From the NCBI RefSeq assembly GCF_024347515.1, contig NZ_AP025493.1:868001-932000 (forward strand): DNA of 64,000 bases, in the 5' to 3' direction. The notes beneath the pieces were generated by a model. The model was not told the DNA's origin and searched no databases. It saw nothing but the letters and a program-made list of their open reading frames with translations. The DNA is from Vibrio gigantis. Lineage in GTDB: Bacteria; Pseudomonadota; Gammaproteobacteria; Enterobacterales; Vibrionaceae. A program made the translations under genes and the position numbers. Of this stretch, positions 37,267 to 48,054 are shown one piece after another. Positions within the stretch are counted from its first letter, which is position 1, and each line of letters starts with the position of its first letter.

Positions 37267-38030
37267 AGGGTTATCTCCTCGCCATCGTTGAGAATGCGCA
37301 ATCGCTGCGAAAAGGCGTGTGGGTGTTGTGCTGCCCAGCCAAGCATGTGGTGGCTGACATGAATCAAACCAAGGTTCTTCGGACGACAAGTTTCATCAAT
37401 ATCTAATATATGGTGGAAATCGTTGTGGTTTGAGTTGGCTCGAACTTGAGGATCTTCAATTGGTGGGGAGTTACAATCCGTAATTAACCAATCAACAGGG
37501 AACTCTATCAGCCAACGCTCGGTTTGCTTTGGCAGCCCTACCGTATCGGTTAAATAAGCCAACCGCTTCCCGTCAAATTCAAAGCAATAACCAAGGCAAA
37601 GTTTAGAGTGATTGAGTGGCAATGGCGTTACGGTTATTCCCTGCCAATCAAACGACTTAAACGCTTGTGCTCGCATGGAAAAATCCAAAATACCGGGATG
37701 TTTATAGAGATCATCACAACCCAGCGGATCATCGGGAGAAATCACCGAGATCTGATCGCCTGCACCCCATCGGAGATCAAACAAACTCTGAACATGATCC
37801 ATGTGGTAATGAGTCAATAAGATCTGGTCAATCGATCCTGCAGGAAACCGGCGCATCAGGTCAGGCGCATTGGCATCTAACAGTAGAAACTTGCCATTAT
37901 GTTCAAGGAACGCTGATGACTTTTCTCGTCTTAAGCTGGGGTTTTCAAGGGCAGAAACACACACCGAACAATCACACCCGTAAACTGGCACCATCGCGCT
38001 GTTGGCAGTGCCTAACATGGTCAACTTCAT
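37263..38030 (-). CDS. phnP: Phosphoribosyl cyclic phosphodiesterase
   Basis: A 255-aa metallo-beta-lactamase-fold enzyme. It hydrolyses 5-phosphoribosyl 1,2-cyclic phosphate released by C-P lyase to ribose 1,5-bisphosphate. The metal motif is LTHYHMDH (about 91-98), and a structural cysteine cluster YGCDCSVC lies at residues 18-25. HVSHHMLG is near the end. It overlaps phnN by four bases (ATGA). Confidence 0.94.
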   Translation of the reverse strand: MKLTMLGTANSAMVPVYGCDCSVCVSALENPSLRREKSSAFLEHNGKFLLLDANAPDLMRRFPAGSIDQILLTHYHMDHVQSLFDLRWGAGDQISVISPDDPLGCDDLYKHPGILDFSMRAQAFKSFDWQGITVTPLPLNHSKLCLGYCFEFDGKRLAYLTDTVGLPKQTERWLIEFPVDWLITDCNSPPIEDPQVRANSNHNDFHHILDIDETCRPKNLGLIHVSHHMLGWAAQHPHAFSQRLRILNDGEEITL

Positions 38031-38674
38031 GCAACACCGCCTGCTGGTTCTGCGAGTATTTCAGCTTGTTCTTTTAAACGAGCAAACTGCGCAATGCTCT
38101 GTTCAAGCGTGCCACTGTTATCAATACACAGCGTGTTATTTAGAGTGGACTCTGAGTCCACACAATAGTCCGCCGCACGTTGCAATCTAAGGGCAATCTC
38201 AGCTTCACTTTCACGTCCGCGCGCTCTTAAGCGTGCTTCTAACACCTCTGGCTTTACGCTCACTACAACAGGGACTAACCGCTCGCCAAACAAGTCTCTG
38301 GCTGCATCTAAATACGCACGCGAGCCATTAACCACAACGCTCAAACCCGCATCCATCCATTGGTGAACTTCTTGACCGATGCCGTAGCTCATACCGTGTG
38401 CCTGCCAACTCATCGCAAACATATTGCGCGAATAGCGAATAAAGAATTCATCGTCACTGAGCTCTACATGGTTTTCGCCACCAGCATCAGCCGCACGTGT
38501 AATGTAGCGATGGGCAACCACCAAGTCTTTAACGAACTGCTCACGCAGCGCCGAGATAATCGAATCTTTACCAGCACCAGAAGGACCGATTACATAATAA
38601 AGCTGACCCGGTTTGTCAGCTTTTGGGGCGGCGTTGACCACCCCATTCACATCAAATGAGTAACCTTTAGACAT
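38027..38674 (-). CDS. phnN: Ribose 1,5-bisphosphate phosphokinase
   Basis: A 215-aa guanylate-kinase-like protein with Walker A GPSGAGKDS near residue 33. It phosphorylates ribose 1,5-bisphosphate to PRPP, returning the sugar carbon of C-P lyase products to nucleotide metabolism. It lies 3 bases downstream of phnM and overlaps phnP. Confidence 0.95.
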   Translation of the reverse strand: MSKGYSFDVNGVVNAAPKADKPGQLYYVIGPSGAGKDSIISALREQFVKDLVVAHRYITRAADAGGENHVELSDDEFFIRYSRNMFAMSWQAHGMSYGIGQEVHQWMDAGLSVVVNGSRAYLDAARDLFGERLVPVVVSVKPEVLEARLRARGRESEAEIALRLQRAADYCVDSESTLNNTLCIDNSGTLEQSIAQFARLKEQAEILAEPAGGVA

Positions 38675-38677
38675 GGA

Positions 38678-39811
38678 TTAGAATACCTTCTTGCCTTCAC
38701 GCCACACACGAGATACCAGTTGGTGATCATCCAAACGATGCGCGAGCACCAAATCAGCACGCTTACCTTCCGCTATGACACCACGGTCAGTTAAGCCAAG
38801 AGCTTGTGCTGGGTTCAATGTCGCCAATTGCACCGCTTGCGCTACATCGAGGTTGTTGCGCTCATCGTTAACGAGCGTAAATACCGCATCTAACAAGCTC
38901 ACGGGATAGTAATCCGAAGACAAGATATCCAACACGCCCAAAGACGCCAACTCATGTGCTGCAACGTTCCCCGAGTGTGAACCACCGCGAATCACGTTCG
39001 GCGCCCCCATCATCACCTTTAAGCCCAATTCGTGAGAGCGCTGCGCTGCTTCAACCGTGGTTGGGAATTCAGCAATCACCATGCCCAACTCTTTAGATTC
39101 GGCCACATGCGCGCTGGTTGCATCGTCATGGCTTGCGGTTGGAATGTTCAAATCACGGCACTGACGGGTGATCTCATCGCGATTCTGTTTCGACCAACGC
39201 TGTGACTGAGCAACTTGGTCTTTTTCGTACACCGCCATTTCAGCATCCGTCATGTTGTACTTACCTTGATAGTAAGTGCGGTACTTATCTAGGTTCACAA
39301 ACTGACGCTGACCTGGAGCGTGATCCATTACGGAGACTAACTGCACTTCTGGCATGTTCACGTAACGCTCAAACAAACCAACCGTGGTTGAGTGCGGCAC
39401 TTCGCAACGCAAGTGGATGCGGTGCTCGGCTCGGGTTAGACCACGCTTCTGACTCTCGGCCACAGTATTAATAAACTGGTCAAGGTTCTCTTGGCGATTG
39501 CCATCTCGGTAGTCACCCAAAGCAACTGCATCAAGCACCGTGGTGATGCCCGATCCAATCAGCTGCGTGTCGTGTGCACTCATTGCAGAAAGTGGTGGCC
39601 AGTTCACCTTTGGCCTTGGCGTGAAATACTTCTCTAGGTTATCGGTATGCAGCTCAATTAAACCCGGCATCAAGAAGCCATTTTCACCATCAAAGGCACC
39701 TGGAAGTTGACTGGTCGAGTCAGACATATTGGCAATCACGCCGTCTCGCAGTTCAACCGAACCGCGCACCACTTCATTTTCAAGCACCAGATTTACGTTG
39801 GTAATAATCAT
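38678..39811 (-). CDS. phnM: alpha-D-Ribose 1-methylphosphonate 5-triphosphate diphosphatase
   Basis: A 377-aa amidohydrolase-superfamily enzyme. It removes pyrophosphate from ribose 1-phosphonate 5-triphosphate before C-P cleavage. Metal motifs: GLIELHTDNLEKYFTPRP (50-67) and SHDDATSAHV. The length matches PhnM (378 in E. coli). Confidence 0.96.
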   Translation of the reverse strand: MIITNVNLVLENEVVRGSVELRDGVIANMSDSTSQLPGAFDGENGFLMPGLIELHTDNLEKYFTPRPKVNWPPLSAMSAHDTQLIGSGITTVLDAVALGDYRDGNRQENLDQFINTVAESQKRGLTRAEHRIHLRCEVPHSTTVGLFERYVNMPEVQLVSVMDHAPGQRQFVNLDKYRTYYQGKYNMTDAEMAVYEKDQVAQSQRWSKQNRDEITRQCRDLNIPTASHDDATSAHVAESKELGMVIAEFPTTVEAAQRSHELGLKVMMGAPNVIRGGSHSGNVAAHELASLGVLDILSSDYYPVSLLDAVFTLVNDERNNLDVAQAVQLATLNPAQALGLTDRGVIAEGKRADLVLAHRLDDHQLVSRVWREGKKVF

Positions 39812-39826
39812 TTGCGTCAGCTCCCT

Positions 39827-40552
39827 TTACGCACACGCTGTGGTGAGTTGTTTTGGTGAAATGTCTTTTTGTAGCTTCACGTCATACAATCGGTCAGCGA
39901 CCAAATCTCGTGTTGCTTCGTCATGGAAGATGCCGATGATTGCAGCGCCGCCTGCTTTGGCTTCTTCAATCAAACTCACAACCACCGCACTGTTAGTCGC
40001 ATCAAGCGAAGCCGTTGGCTCATCAAGCAGTAGGATTGGGTAATCCACAATAAAACCACGTGCGATGTTCACACGTTGCTGTTCACCACCAGAAAAGGTT
40101 GCAGGCGCTAAGTGCCACAAATGCTCAGGTACGTTTAAGCGAGTCAGCAGTAACTTAGCTCTCTCTTCTGCTTCTTGCGGGCAGCCGCCCATTTCCAACA
40201 TAGGTTGCATCACTACTTCCAATGCACTGATACGTGGAATCACACGTAAGAACTGACTCACCCAACCTATGGTGTGTTTACGTACATTGATGATTTCTCG
40301 TGGCGTAGCCTTCGCAAGATCTAGCGTGCTGCCCTGATGCACAATATTAATTGAGCCAGAATCCACCAAGTAGTTGGCATATAGCGCACGCAGTAACGTT
40401 GATTTACCTGAGCCTGAGTGTCCATGCAGAACCACACACTCGCCGCTGTTTACAGAAAAGTTCGCACCAGTAAGTACAGGCAGTTCAACGCCATTTTGAT
40501 TATGCAGCACAAAGGTTTTGCTGACGTTGTTTACGGTTAGTTTGGTATTCAT
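39827..40552 (-). CDS. phnL: C-P lyase ABC-type ATPase PhnL
   Basis: A 241-aa ABC ATPase with Walker [10 protein letters not shown], signature [14 protein letters not shown] and Walker [13 protein letters not shown]. With PhnK and PhnGHIJ it takes part in the carbon-phosphorus lyase complex and is not a transporter subunit. The internal ATG at 40552 is chosen because AAGGACG precedes it; upstream residues do not match the family. Confidence 0.94.
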   Translation of the reverse strand: MNTKLTVNNVSKTFVLHNQNGVELPVLTGANFSVNSGECVVLHGHSGSGKSTLLRALYANYLVDSGSINIVHQGSTLDLAKATPREIINVRKHTIGWVSQFLRVIPRISALEVVMQPMLEMGGCPQEAEERAKLLLTRLNVPEHLWHLAPATFSGGEQQRVNIARGFIVDYPILLLDEPTASLDATNSAVVVSLIEEAKAGGAAIIGIFHDEATRDLVADRLYDVKLQKDISPKQLTTACA

Positions 40553-40562
40553 GTCATCGTCC

Positions 40563-41390
40563 TTAATTCTGCAATACAGAAGAAACCAGCAGTTGGGTAT
40601 ATGGGTGTTGAGGATCGTCAAGCACTTGATCAGTAAGGCCACTTTCTACGACTTCACTGCGGCGCATTACCATGAGTCGATGTGCAAGCAAGCGAGCCAC
40701 AGCAAGATCGTGAGTTACGATCACCACAGCTAATTCAAGCTCTGTCACTAGGCGACGAAGAAGATCAAGCAACTTGGCTTGAACAGACACATCCAATCCA
40801 CCTGTTGGCTCATCCATAAAGATCAACTTAGGGTGAGTCACCAAATTGCGGGCGATCTGTAATCTTTGCTGCATACCTCCAGAAAAAGTCGTCGGCATGT
40901 CGTCCATTCGATCCGTTGGGATCTCAACATCACTGAGCCATCTCGCTGATTTTTCACGAATCTCGCCATAGTTACGTTCACCCACTGCCATCAGGCGCTC
41001 ACCAATGTTGCCGCCCGCCGACACTCGACCACGCAAGCCATCCATTGGGTGTTGATGCACCACGCCCCACTCGGTACGAAGCAAGTGACGACGCTGGCTT
41101 TCCGCCATTTGGTACAAATCCTCCAGTTGTGAGATTTGCTTATCCGCATCACCACGCAAGTAAATCACTTCACCACTATCTGGTGTCTGGCGACCAGAAA
41201 GTGACTTCAACAAGGTACTTTTACCTGAGCCAGACTCACCGACAATACCCAACACTTCACCCGGGTAGAGGTCGAACGACACGTTTTGAAAGCCCTTGCC
41301 CGGTGCGTAGAGTTTGGTCAGGTTAGAGACAGACAACAATGGCTGCTCCGACGGGTTCGGTTGTTGTTGCATCTTAATCAAAGCATTCAT
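40563..41390 (-). CDS. phnK: C-P lyase ABC-type ATPase PhnK
   Basis: A 275-aa ABC ATPase with Walker [10 protein letters not shown], signature [14 protein letters not shown] and Walker [15 protein letters not shown]. PhnK docks on PhnJ in the C-P lyase core. Its ATG at 41390 overlaps the phnJ stop (ATGA), replacing a longer frame that begins inside phnJ. It has about 20 extra N-terminal residues compared with E. coli PhnK. Confidence 0.94.
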   Translation of the reverse strand: MNALIKMQQQPNPSEQPLLSVSNLTKLYAPGKGFQNVSFDLYPGEVLGIVGESGSGKSTLLKSLSGRQTPDSGEVIYLRGDADKQISQLEDLYQMAESQRRHLLRTEWGVVHQHPMDGLRGRVSAGGNIGERLMAVGERNYGEIREKSARWLSDVEIPTDRMDDMPTTFSGGMQQRLQIARNLVTHPKLIFMDEPTGGLDVSVQAKLLDLLRRLVTELELAVVIVTHDLAVARLLAHRLMVMRRSEVVESGLTDQVLDDPQHPYTQLLVSSVLQN

Positions 41391-42307
41391 GCGTTGTTCT
41401 CCTGTTGTTCGCGGCAGTAATCCGTATCGGAACAAACGAACATATGTGAGCCTTGGTCATCCATAACGACCTCATCAAGGAAGGTATCTTTTGAACCACA
41501 AATTGCACACGGCTCGTCCCACTTCTGAATCTCAAACGGATGGTCTTCAAAATCTAAACTCTGAACTTTGGTGTAAGGAGGAACCGCGTAGATGCGCTTT
41601 TCGCGCCCCGCACCAAACAGTTGCAATGCTGCCATGTTGTCCATTTTCGGATTGTCGAATTTAGGAATCGGCGATGGATCCATGATGTAGCGGTCATTGA
41701 CTCGCACCGGGTAAGCGTAAGCCGTTGAGATATGGCCAAAACGTGCGATGTCTTCATACAATTTTACATGCATGATTCCGTACTCTTGCAGCGCATGCAT
41801 TTTGCGAGTTTCAGTTTCACGTGGCTCAATAAAGCGCAACGGCTCAGGGATCGGCACCTGATACACCAAGATCTGATCTTCTTGAAGATCGACTTCTGGG
41901 ATACGGTGACGAGTCTGAATAATGCTTGCTTCCGTGGTTTTTTCAGTCGTTTTTGCACAGGCGATGGACTTGAAGAACTCTCGAATCGACACGGCATTGG
42001 TGGTGTCATCTGCACCTTGGTCGATCACTTTTAGCGTATCTGGTTGGCCGATAATCGCAGCGGTGATCTGCACGCCACCGGTTCCCCATCCGTAAGGCAT
42101 TGGCATTTCACGACCACCAAAAGGCACTTGGTAACCCGGAATAGACACCGCTTTAAGCAACGCACGGCGAATCATTCGCTTGGTTTGCTCGTCAAGGTAG
42201 CCATAGTTGTAACCCGTAGCCCCGACCGGGCTTTGAGATGCTTTATCTTCGGTATTTAACGTCGTTGAAGAGTTAAGTATCGGTGCATTAAGTGTTGCTG
42301 TGTTCAT
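41387..42307 (-). CDS. phnJ: C-P lyase catalytic subunit, radical SAM protein
   Basis: A 306-aa protein that cleaves the carbon-phosphorus bond by radical chemistry. Cysteines follow the PhnJ pattern CX2CX21C: Cys267 and Cys270 in CAIC, then Cys292, for the iron-sulfur cluster. Cys298, in SDTDYC, aligns with the catalytic thiyl cysteine. It is about 25 residues longer at the N-terminus than E. coli PhnJ. It overlaps phnI by four bases. Confidence 0.97.
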   Translation of the reverse strand: MNTATLNAPILNSSTTLNTEDKASQSPVGATGYNYGYLDEQTKRMIRRALLKAVSIPGYQVPFGGREMPMPYGWGTGGVQITAAIIGQPDTLKVIDQGADDTTNAVSIREFFKSIACAKTTEKTTEASIIQTRHRIPEVDLQEDQILVYQVPIPEPLRFIEPRETETRKMHALQEYGIMHVKLYEDIARFGHISTAYAYPVRVNDRYIMDPSPIPKFDNPKMDNMAALQLFGAGREKRIYAVPPYTKVQSLDFEDHPFEIQKWDEPCAICGSKDTFLDEVVMDDQGSHMFVCSDTDYCREQQENNA

Positions 42308-43425
42308 GACTGACCTCCGTGTTCGCCATTACCTTGTTCGTCATTACCTGGCTGAGCCATCAATTCATCGTGCTCTTTATGCATTTTTCTAAGCAGCTCT
42401 AGTTCCGCTTGGAAATCGACGTAGTGAGGAAGTTTTAGGTGAGACACAAAGCCAGCCGCTTCAACATTGTCTGAGTGAGAAAGCACAAACTCTTCATCTT
42501 GAGCAGGGCCATCGACTGGCTCATCGTATTCTGCGGCTTGCAAAGAACGGTCAACCAACGCCATCGACATCGCTTTACGCTCAGTCGCACCAAACGTTAA
42601 GCCATAGCCGCGGGTCAACTTAGCTTTCTGTTGTTTATTACCAACAAAGCCATTGATCATCTGACACTCGGTCAATTCAATTTCACCAATGTCGATGCTG
42701 AATCCAAGCTCTTCAGGTTCAATCGATAGCGTTGAAAATCCGGTACGAATCTCGCCTGCGAATGGGTGGTTACGACCATAGCCACGTTGGGTTGAATAGC
42801 TCAATGCCAATAAGAAACCTTCATCGCCGCGCACCAAGTTTTGTAATCGTGCACTACGGTTACACGGGTAGTTCACCGGATTCATGGTGATGTCTTCTGG
42901 TACTTGCTGGTCATCTTCTTCGGTCAACATCATGTCGAGGTTTTCAAGAATGCCTAATACCTGTGGGCAAGGTTCAGAGTCAACCACATCTTGAGTTGGG
43001 ATCTGCGGTGCTTCGCCTTCAGCAAGTAGGCTGAAATCCAACAGGCGATGCGTGTAATCGTAGGTTGGGCCTAAAATCTGTCCACCCGGTAAATCTTTAT
43101 AAGTTGCCGAAATACGACGCTCGATTCGCATAGCACTCGTGTCAACAGGTTGCGCTGTAATCAAGCGAGGCAACGTAGTGCGGTAAGCGCGTAACAAGAA
43201 AATCGCTTCGACTAAATCGCCAGCCGCTTGTTTGATTGCCAATGCCGCAAGTTGTTTGTCATAAATACCGCCTTCCGTCATCACTCGGTCCACCGAACCC
43301 GACAACTGCTCTTGAATCTGCTCTACAGTCAGCTCTGGAAGCTCTGGATTACCACGACGCTTCTTGGCTTGCAGTTGGTGCGCCAAGCTAATGGCCTTTT
43401 CCCCACCCTTTACAGCAACGTACAT
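42304..43425 (-). CDS. phnI: C-P lyase subunit, nucleosidase-type PhnI
   Basis: A 373-aa core subunit. With PhnG, PhnH and PhnL it attaches the phosphonate to the ribose of ATP with loss of adenine. It begins MYVAVKGGEKAI, typical of PhnI, with GGAGG seven bases upstream; this ATG overlaps the end of phnH by 16 bases. Highly conserved PhnI segments such as SYSTQRGYGRNHPFAGEIR are present. Confidence 0.96.
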   Translation of the reverse strand: MYVAVKGGEKAISLAHQLQAKKRRGNPELPELTVEQIQEQLSGSVDRVMTEGGIYDKQLAALAIKQAAGDLVEAIFLLRAYRTTLPRLITAQPVDTSAMRIERRISATYKDLPGGQILGPTYDYTHRLLDFSLLAEGEAPQIPTQDVVDSEPCPQVLGILENLDMMLTEEDDQQVPEDITMNPVNYPCNRSARLQNLVRGDEGFLLALSYSTQRGYGRNHPFAGEIRTGFSTLSIEPEELGFSIDIGEIELTECQMINGFVGNKQQKAKLTRGYGLTFGATERKAMSMALVDRSLQAAEYDEPVDGPAQDEEFVLSHSDNVEAAGFVSHLKLPHYVDFQAELELLRKMHKEHDELMAQPGNDEQGNGEHGGQS

Positions 43426-44030
43426 GATGTCGCCTCCACTTTGGTTGTACGAGGCAGGCACAGCACTTGCTGCTCTGCGACAAAGATAAAATCAACACCT
43501 AATGGGAACTTCACCAATGATTGACGTTCTTTAAGATAAGCAATAAAACCTTCAGGTAATCCGGTGAATGAAGCGATTTGCTCACTTTGAATGCCCGGGC
43601 CACTCAGTGACAGCTCAGTACCAAGCGTTAAGCTATCCACTTCAATAACAACCGTTGTTGAAGTCTCTGGATACTCTTCGTTGCCGAGATTAAATGTCAG
43701 TTCTGACCAATCAATATCCAGTAAATCTTGCTCTGATATCACCGCAAAACCGGCTTGTTGAGGCTGTTCTACAATTGGTGAGCCAACGTGAAACTTAATG
43801 TTTTCAGTGACGGCGTGGTCGGCCTGTAATGTCGCGGATAGCCAAATTGGCGTCGCATTGTCGGCCATTGAAAGTAGTGTTTGGGCAGCTGCACTCATCA
43901 TTGAACCAAAGCCTTCACAACGGTTTAGCGTTACTACGGTGCCGGGTTCCGACATCGCCTTCAGCAGTAATCGAAAACACTGCTGGCTGTCATGAACTGC
44001 ATCTTGAAATGCAGGAGAAATCATACTCAT
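43410..44030 (-). CDS. phnH: C-P lyase subunit PhnH
   Basis: A 206-aa core subunit of the PhnGHI complex, with the conserved N-terminal pattern F...QCFRLLLKAMSEPG. PhnH has a fold related to PLP enzymes but binds no PLP. It lies 143 bases after phnG, the widest gap between lyase-core genes here, and overlaps phnI. Confidence 0.92.
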   Translation of the reverse strand: MSMISPAFQDAVHDSQQCFRLLLKAMSEPGTVVTLNRCEGFGSMMSAAAQTLLSMADNATPIWLSATLQADHAVTENIKFHVGSPIVEQPQQAGFAVISEQDLLDIDWSELTFNLGNEEYPETSTTVVIEVDSLTLGTELSLSGPGIQSEQIASFTGLPEGFIAYLKERQSLVKFPLGVDFIFVAEQQVLCLPRTTKVEATSCTLL

Positions 44031-44173
44031 TGAATTCGTTCTAACCTGTTTAGTTCGTTAATCTTGTTCTTGAATGACATGTGGTTATTCGGCTTGCCTA
44101 CGAAGCTGTTCTTCTTTACAAAATAAGCTTCACCGCGAAGCTTTTCTTTACTAAGCCAGTCTTCTCCACGGAC

Positions 44174-44620
44174 CTAGTCTTCTCCGCGAACCATGGTAAA
44201 AAAGTCCACTTTGCTTGAAGCCACTTCTTGGCGACGTTGACTGTCTCGTTCGTGCTTCATTGCGGCCAGAGGCTCAATAAGTTGCGCCTTGAGCACCTCG
44301 GCTCGTTGCCCGTTTTGTATCAAGGCATCGACAACTGCTGCTAGTTCTGCATGAGGCTTACTTCGCCCCTGTAGATAGCTGTAACCAAGTTCTCCACTTG
44401 TTAGCTTGATTACGGCGCGAGTAATGGTGACATCACCCATGTTGAACTGACGGCCTGTTGAGCCCATACGAGCTCGCACTTGTGCTAAACCAATCTCTGG
44501 CTGACGAACCATGGCGTATTCCGCTTCTATCCCTAATGCTTCCCAGCGCGTTTTTAGTTCTGAAAACTGACTCTGCGCGAGTACTGACATCCACTTTTGT
44601 CGCTCTTTCAAAGCTGTCAT
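44174..44620 (-). CDS. phnG: C-P lyase subunit PhnG
   Basis: A 148-aa core subunit with the conserved RQPEIGLAQVRARMG and GYSYLQGRSKPHAELAAVVDAL stretches. The ATG directly abuts the phnF stop codon. The length matches E. coli PhnG (150 aa). Confidence 0.95.
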   Translation of the reverse strand: MTALKERQKWMSVLAQSQFSELKTRWEALGIEAEYAMVRQPEIGLAQVRARMGSTGRQFNMGDVTITRAVIKLTSGELGYSYLQGRSKPHAELAAVVDALIQNGQRAEVLKAQLIEPLAAMKHERDSQRRQEVASSKVDFFTMVRGED

Positions 44621-45316
44621 TTAGTGCTCCATTACAATTTCGGTTGCGTCGGCACGGGTGTTGGAACTTGAAAATTCCGCTATCACTTGCGTGCCTTTGA
44701 TTACGTTGGTGGTTTTAATTTTGAGTAGCGGTGTGCTGGTGCTGATTTGCAGTAAACGACACTCTTCATTGGTTGGGATTTTCGCCCCCACACGAGTCTC
44801 TTTTCGCTCTAAATCAGTATCCAAACCACGCTGAATAAACTGGTGCAAAGAACCGTTGGTGAAGTTCTTGAGAATCGGCCACCACGCCAGATTCGGCAGG
44901 TAGTGGTCGATAATGGTTCTCGGTGTCTCTCCGGTTTTTCGCAGAGTACGGATGTGAATAACCTTGCTCCCCTCTTCAATCTTCAAGTAACCCGCAATTT
45001 TGGGGGATACATTGATAAGGCGAGACTGAAGCACTTCACATCGTGGCATCGCACCTTGTTCAATCAGGTTCTTGGTGAAGTGTGCTCCAGAATGAAGTCG
45101 ATACTCACTTGGCTCACGAATCACCATGTTGCCTTTGCCTTGATGACGTTGAATCAATCCCGTGGATACCAACTCATCGACAGCGCGGCGAAGCGTGTGA
45201 CGATTCACGGCAAAGCGCTCAGCCAGTTTGGACTCCGGAGGCAGGTAATCACCGGGAACAAAACGATCTTTCACCTCTTGTTCAAGCTGCGAAGCAATAT
45301 CTAAATAAACTGGCAT
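44621..45316 (-). CDS. phnF: GntR/UTRA family regulator of phosphonate genes
   Basis: A 231-aa regulator: winged helix at residues 5-70 (PGDYLPPESKLAERFAVNRHTLRRAVDEL), then a UTRA ligand domain. It probably represses the phn operon; E. coli PhnF and the mycobacterial homologue have this role. It is encoded inside the operon, between phnE and phnG. Two CTAGA-centred palindromes, just before phnF and before phnC, are likely its operators. Confidence 0.93.
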   Translation of the reverse strand: MPVYLDIASQLEQEVKDRFVPGDYLPPESKLAERFAVNRHTLRRAVDELVSTGLIQRHQGKGNMVIREPSEYRLHSGAHFTKNLIEQGAMPRCEVLQSRLINVSPKIAGYLKIEEGSKVIHIRTLRKTGETPRTIIDHYLPNLAWWPILKNFTNGSLHQFIQRGLDTDLERKETRVGAKIPTNEECRLLQISTSTPLLKIKTTNVIKGTQVIAEFSSSNTRADATEIVMEH

Positions 45317-45344
45317 AAAGTGTTCCTTCTCTATAATTCAATTA

Positions 45345-45358
45345 CTTATCTAGACAAG
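45345..45358. promoter_or_regulatory. Probable PhnF operator between phnE and phnF
   Basis: CTTATCTAGACAAG, palindromic but for one pair; the same TCTAGACAAG core occurs upstream of phnC. The site is 29 bases upstream of phnF. Confidence 0.6.
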
Positions 45359-45384
45359 TTTGCTTAAATAGACATCTAAGATGC

Positions 45385-46173
45385 CTAGATAAACTTCTTA
45401 CGAATGATTTGAGAAACGAAGTCGATAACACTGACCGTTACAATAACAATCGCCATAATCGCGGCAGTTTGTTGCAACTGGAAACCTGAGATAGATTGCC
45501 AAAGCAGCACACCAATACCGCCCGCACCAACCATACCCACAACCGTTGCCGAGCGAATATTCGACTCTAAGCGGTACAGCGAATATGAAATCCAAAGTGG
45601 CATAACTTGTGGAATTACACCGTATAGAATTACCTCAAATGAGTTTGCGCCTGTCGCTTTCACGCCTTCCATCGGGCCGGGTTCAATCGCTTCAATGGCC
45701 TCAGCAAACAGTTTGGCAAGCACACCTGTAGTGTGAATAAACAGTGCCATCACACCAGCAAACGGTCCCAGCCCAACGACCACTACAAACAGCATCGCAA
45801 ACACCATTTCGTTGATAGCGCGTAGACAATCCATCAGTCGGCGAATTGGAAATGTCACCCAGCTCGGCATCAGGTTTTCAGCACTCAGAATGCCAAATGG
45901 AATCGCTAACAGAATCGATAACACGGTTCCCCAGATCCCCACTTGAATCGTCACCAGCATTTCGCTGAAGTACACATTGCTTTCACTGAAGTCAGCTGGA
46001 AAAAAGTCTTTACCAAGCTGAACCATGTTCTCCGGGTGTTCAAAGAACATCATTGGTGCCATTTCTGCGCCTTGCCACGCCCAGCTAAGGACCAGTAGCG
46101 TTATCACAGCAATTACGCCGTTTTTAATCGACAGCTTCGATGAAGGCTCGTAACGTTGAGTTATTGCAGTCAT
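45385..46173 (-). CDS. phnE: Phosphonate ABC transporter permease
   Basis: A 262-aa inner-membrane permease with about six hydrophobic segments and the coupling motif [20 protein letters not shown] (about 159-178) facing PhnC. With PhnC and PhnD it imports phosphonates. It lies 50 bases after phnD. Confidence 0.95.
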   Translation of the reverse strand: MTAITQRYEPSSKLSIKNGVIAVITLLVLSWAWQGAEMAPMMFFEHPENMVQLGKDFFPADFSESNVYFSEMLVTIQVGIWGTVLSILLAIPFGILSAENLMPSWVTFPIRRLMDCLRAINEMVFAMLFVVVVGLGPFAGVMALFIHTTGVLAKLFAEAIEAIEPGPMEGVKATGANSFEVILYGVIPQVMPLWISYSLYRLESNIRSATVVGMVGAGGIGVLLWQSISGFQLQQTAAIMAIVIVTVSVIDFVSQIIRKKFI

Positions 46174-46223
46174 TGTTCTCTTACTCTGTTGTTGCGCCGC
46201 CCACAGCGGCGCAATAGTTGGGA

Positions 46224-47225
46224 TTAACCTTTCAGCGCATCAATTTCTGTTTGCAGCTGGTCGATTTCCGATTGGTATTGCGCCATGCGATCTGTTCTGT
46301 CTTTCTCGTTTAGGTTGCTGTTGTTCTCCGCTTCAACTAGCTTCTTAAACGCTTCCATTTGACGAATGGGAAGTAATTGATTGTTATCAGTTGCCGCAAA
46401 TCCAGACCACGCCAATTGGTGTAGGTTCTCAAGTTGCTGTTTATTACCGTTCTTGCCGTAGTTGACAAAGAAATCACGTGCTTTCTTCTTCATATCTGCA
46501 TCGAGATTCTTGCGATACGTCACCACGTCTGAAGGAATAAGCTCTGACTGCCAAACCACCTTTAGTTTTTTGAACAACTCAGGGTTGCTCTCTTCAATAC
46601 GGATAAGGTTCATAGTGTGGTTAGTTGCGACGTCCACTTGATTATTCGCAACCGCCATCACATTCGAGCCGTGACTTGCAATAACAGTACGGTCAAAGTC
46701 ATTTGCAGAAATTCCGTTGTTTGCGAACGCCTCAAAGTTAGGGACTAAAAAACCAGATGTAGAATTTGGGTCACCATTACCAAGCTTGAGCGTTTCATGC
46801 TGATCGAGAACGTCTTGCAGTGTGTTGATGTTGTCATTTTCCGCATTGACGATAAGCAAGCTGTAGTAGCCTTGAAGGCCATCTTCATCGATGTAACGCG
46901 CAAATATCTCGGCATCAGCACGGTCCACCGCTTCCATTGCTGCTTTGTTGCCGTAATAGGCAAAATCAACCTTGCCAAAACGTTGCGCTTGAATGATTCC
47001 CGCGTAATCAGGGGCAAAATAGGCCTTCACTGATACCCCTAACGCCTCACCAAGATCATCTAAGAGAGGCTCCCAACGCTGACGTAAGTTTTGCTGAGCG
47101 TCAGTCGCGATAATGCCGAAGTTAATCTCTTCTTTTGCAATTGCATGGCTTGCGGTCAGCGTTGCCATAAGTGCAGTTGCTAGCGTTATCGCCTTCTTAA
47201 TTCCCGACTTCATTGAATAAAACAT
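46224..47225 (-). CDS. phnD: Phosphonate ABC transporter, periplasmic binding protein
   Basis: A 333-aa periplasmic protein with a signal peptide at residues 1-30, ending near SHAIA. The mature part shows [26 protein letters not shown] and [13 protein letters not shown], typical of PhnD phosphonate binding. The ATG at 47225 has AGGGAAG upstream. It lies 16 bases after phnC. Confidence 0.95.
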   Translation of the reverse strand: MFYSMKSGIKKAITLATALMATLTASHAIAKEEINFGIIATDAQQNLRQRWEPLLDDLGEALGVSVKAYFAPDYAGIIQAQRFGKVDFAYYGNKAAMEAVDRADAEIFARYIDEDGLQGYYSLLIVNAENDNINTLQDVLDQHETLKLGNGDPNSTSGFLVPNFEAFANNGISANDFDRTVIASHGSNVMAVANNQVDVATNHTMNLIRIEESNPELFKKLKVVWQSELIPSDVVTYRKNLDADMKKKARDFFVNYGKNGNKQQLENLHQLAWSGFAATDNNQLLPIRQMEAFKKLVEAENNSNLNEKDRTDRMAQYQSEIDQLQTEIDALKG

Positions 47226-47241
47226 CTTACTTCCCTGATAT

Positions 47242-48054
47242 TTAGAACGACGCAGCAAGCACGTCAGATGGTTGAATATTTTGCATGTCGACTGATTTTT
47301 TCGAACGGTATAAACTTTCCAATTGTGGCTTGGTCAGCTCTGCACTTTTTCCTTCGTAAAACACTTGGCCATCTTTTAAAGCCACAATGTTTTCGCAATA
47401 TTTAAGTGCATGGTCGACTTGATGAAGTGTGACGATGACTGGAATACCCTCTTTCTGATTGATATCAGTGAGTAGCTCCATCACAACACGAGCAGACTCA
47501 GGATCGAGTGAAGCAATAGGCTCATCCGCAAATATGATTTTGGCTTTCTGCATCAAAGCTCTAGCAATCGCTACACGTTGCTGCTGACCACCAGATAGGT
47601 TGCCAACACGTTGGCCCGCGAAGTCTTCCATGCCTACTCGACGCAGTGCTTCAAGTGCTTGTTGCTGCTGCTCAACCGTAAACATACCCGTTAGCGTTCT
47701 CCACTTAGGAGTAGAGCTCAATGCGCCAATCAGTACGTTGGTCATCACTGATAAGCGGTTAACGAGATTGAATTGTTGGAAGATGTAACCCGCTTGTGCA
47801 CGGCAGTTGCGAACATTACTGTCTGCCTTGCCATTCGCCTGCACAGTTTGACCAAGCACGTTGATTTGAGAGTCCGCGTTCTTATCACCAATGATCAAGC
47901 CACTTAAATGTCGAAGCAGTGTTGATTTTCCGGAGCCAGATGGCCCAAGTAGTGCCGTCATCTTACGGCTGGTAATAGTCAGATTGATTCCATTCAACGC
48001 TTGATTTGAGCCGAATGTCTTGTTGACCTTCTTAACTTCAATGATGTTATTCAT
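47242..48054 (-). CDS. phnC: Phosphonate ABC transporter ATPase
   Basis: A 270-aa ABC ATPase, first gene of the phn operon, with Walker A GPSGSGKST, signature LSGGQQQRVAIARA and Walker B IIFADEPIASLD. The ATG at 48054 gives MNNIIEVKKVNKTFG, matching the family, with AGGGA upstream; the upstream codons are not needed. Confidence 0.95.
   Translation of the reverse strand: MNNIIEVKKVNKTFGSNQALNGINLTITSRKMTALLGPSGSGKSTLLRHLSGLIIGDKNADSQINVLGQTVQANGKADSNVRNCRAQAGYIFQQFNLVNRLSVMTNVLIGALSSTPKWRTLTGMFTVEQQQQALEALRRVGMEDFAGQRVGNLSGGQQQRVAIARALMQKAKIIFADEPIASLDPESARVVMELLTDINQKEGIPVIVTLHQVDHALKYCENIVALKDGQVFYEGKSAELTKPQLESLYRSKKSVDMQNIQPSDVLAASF

Noticed and set aside
43410-43461. Longer phnI start inside phnH
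   Set aside because: MYVAVKGGEKAI at 43425 is the family N-terminus and has GGAGG upstream.
44031-44173. A small gene in the phnH-phnG gap
   Set aside because: No frame with a start and ribosome-binding site. Only short GTCTTCTCC direct repeats are seen.
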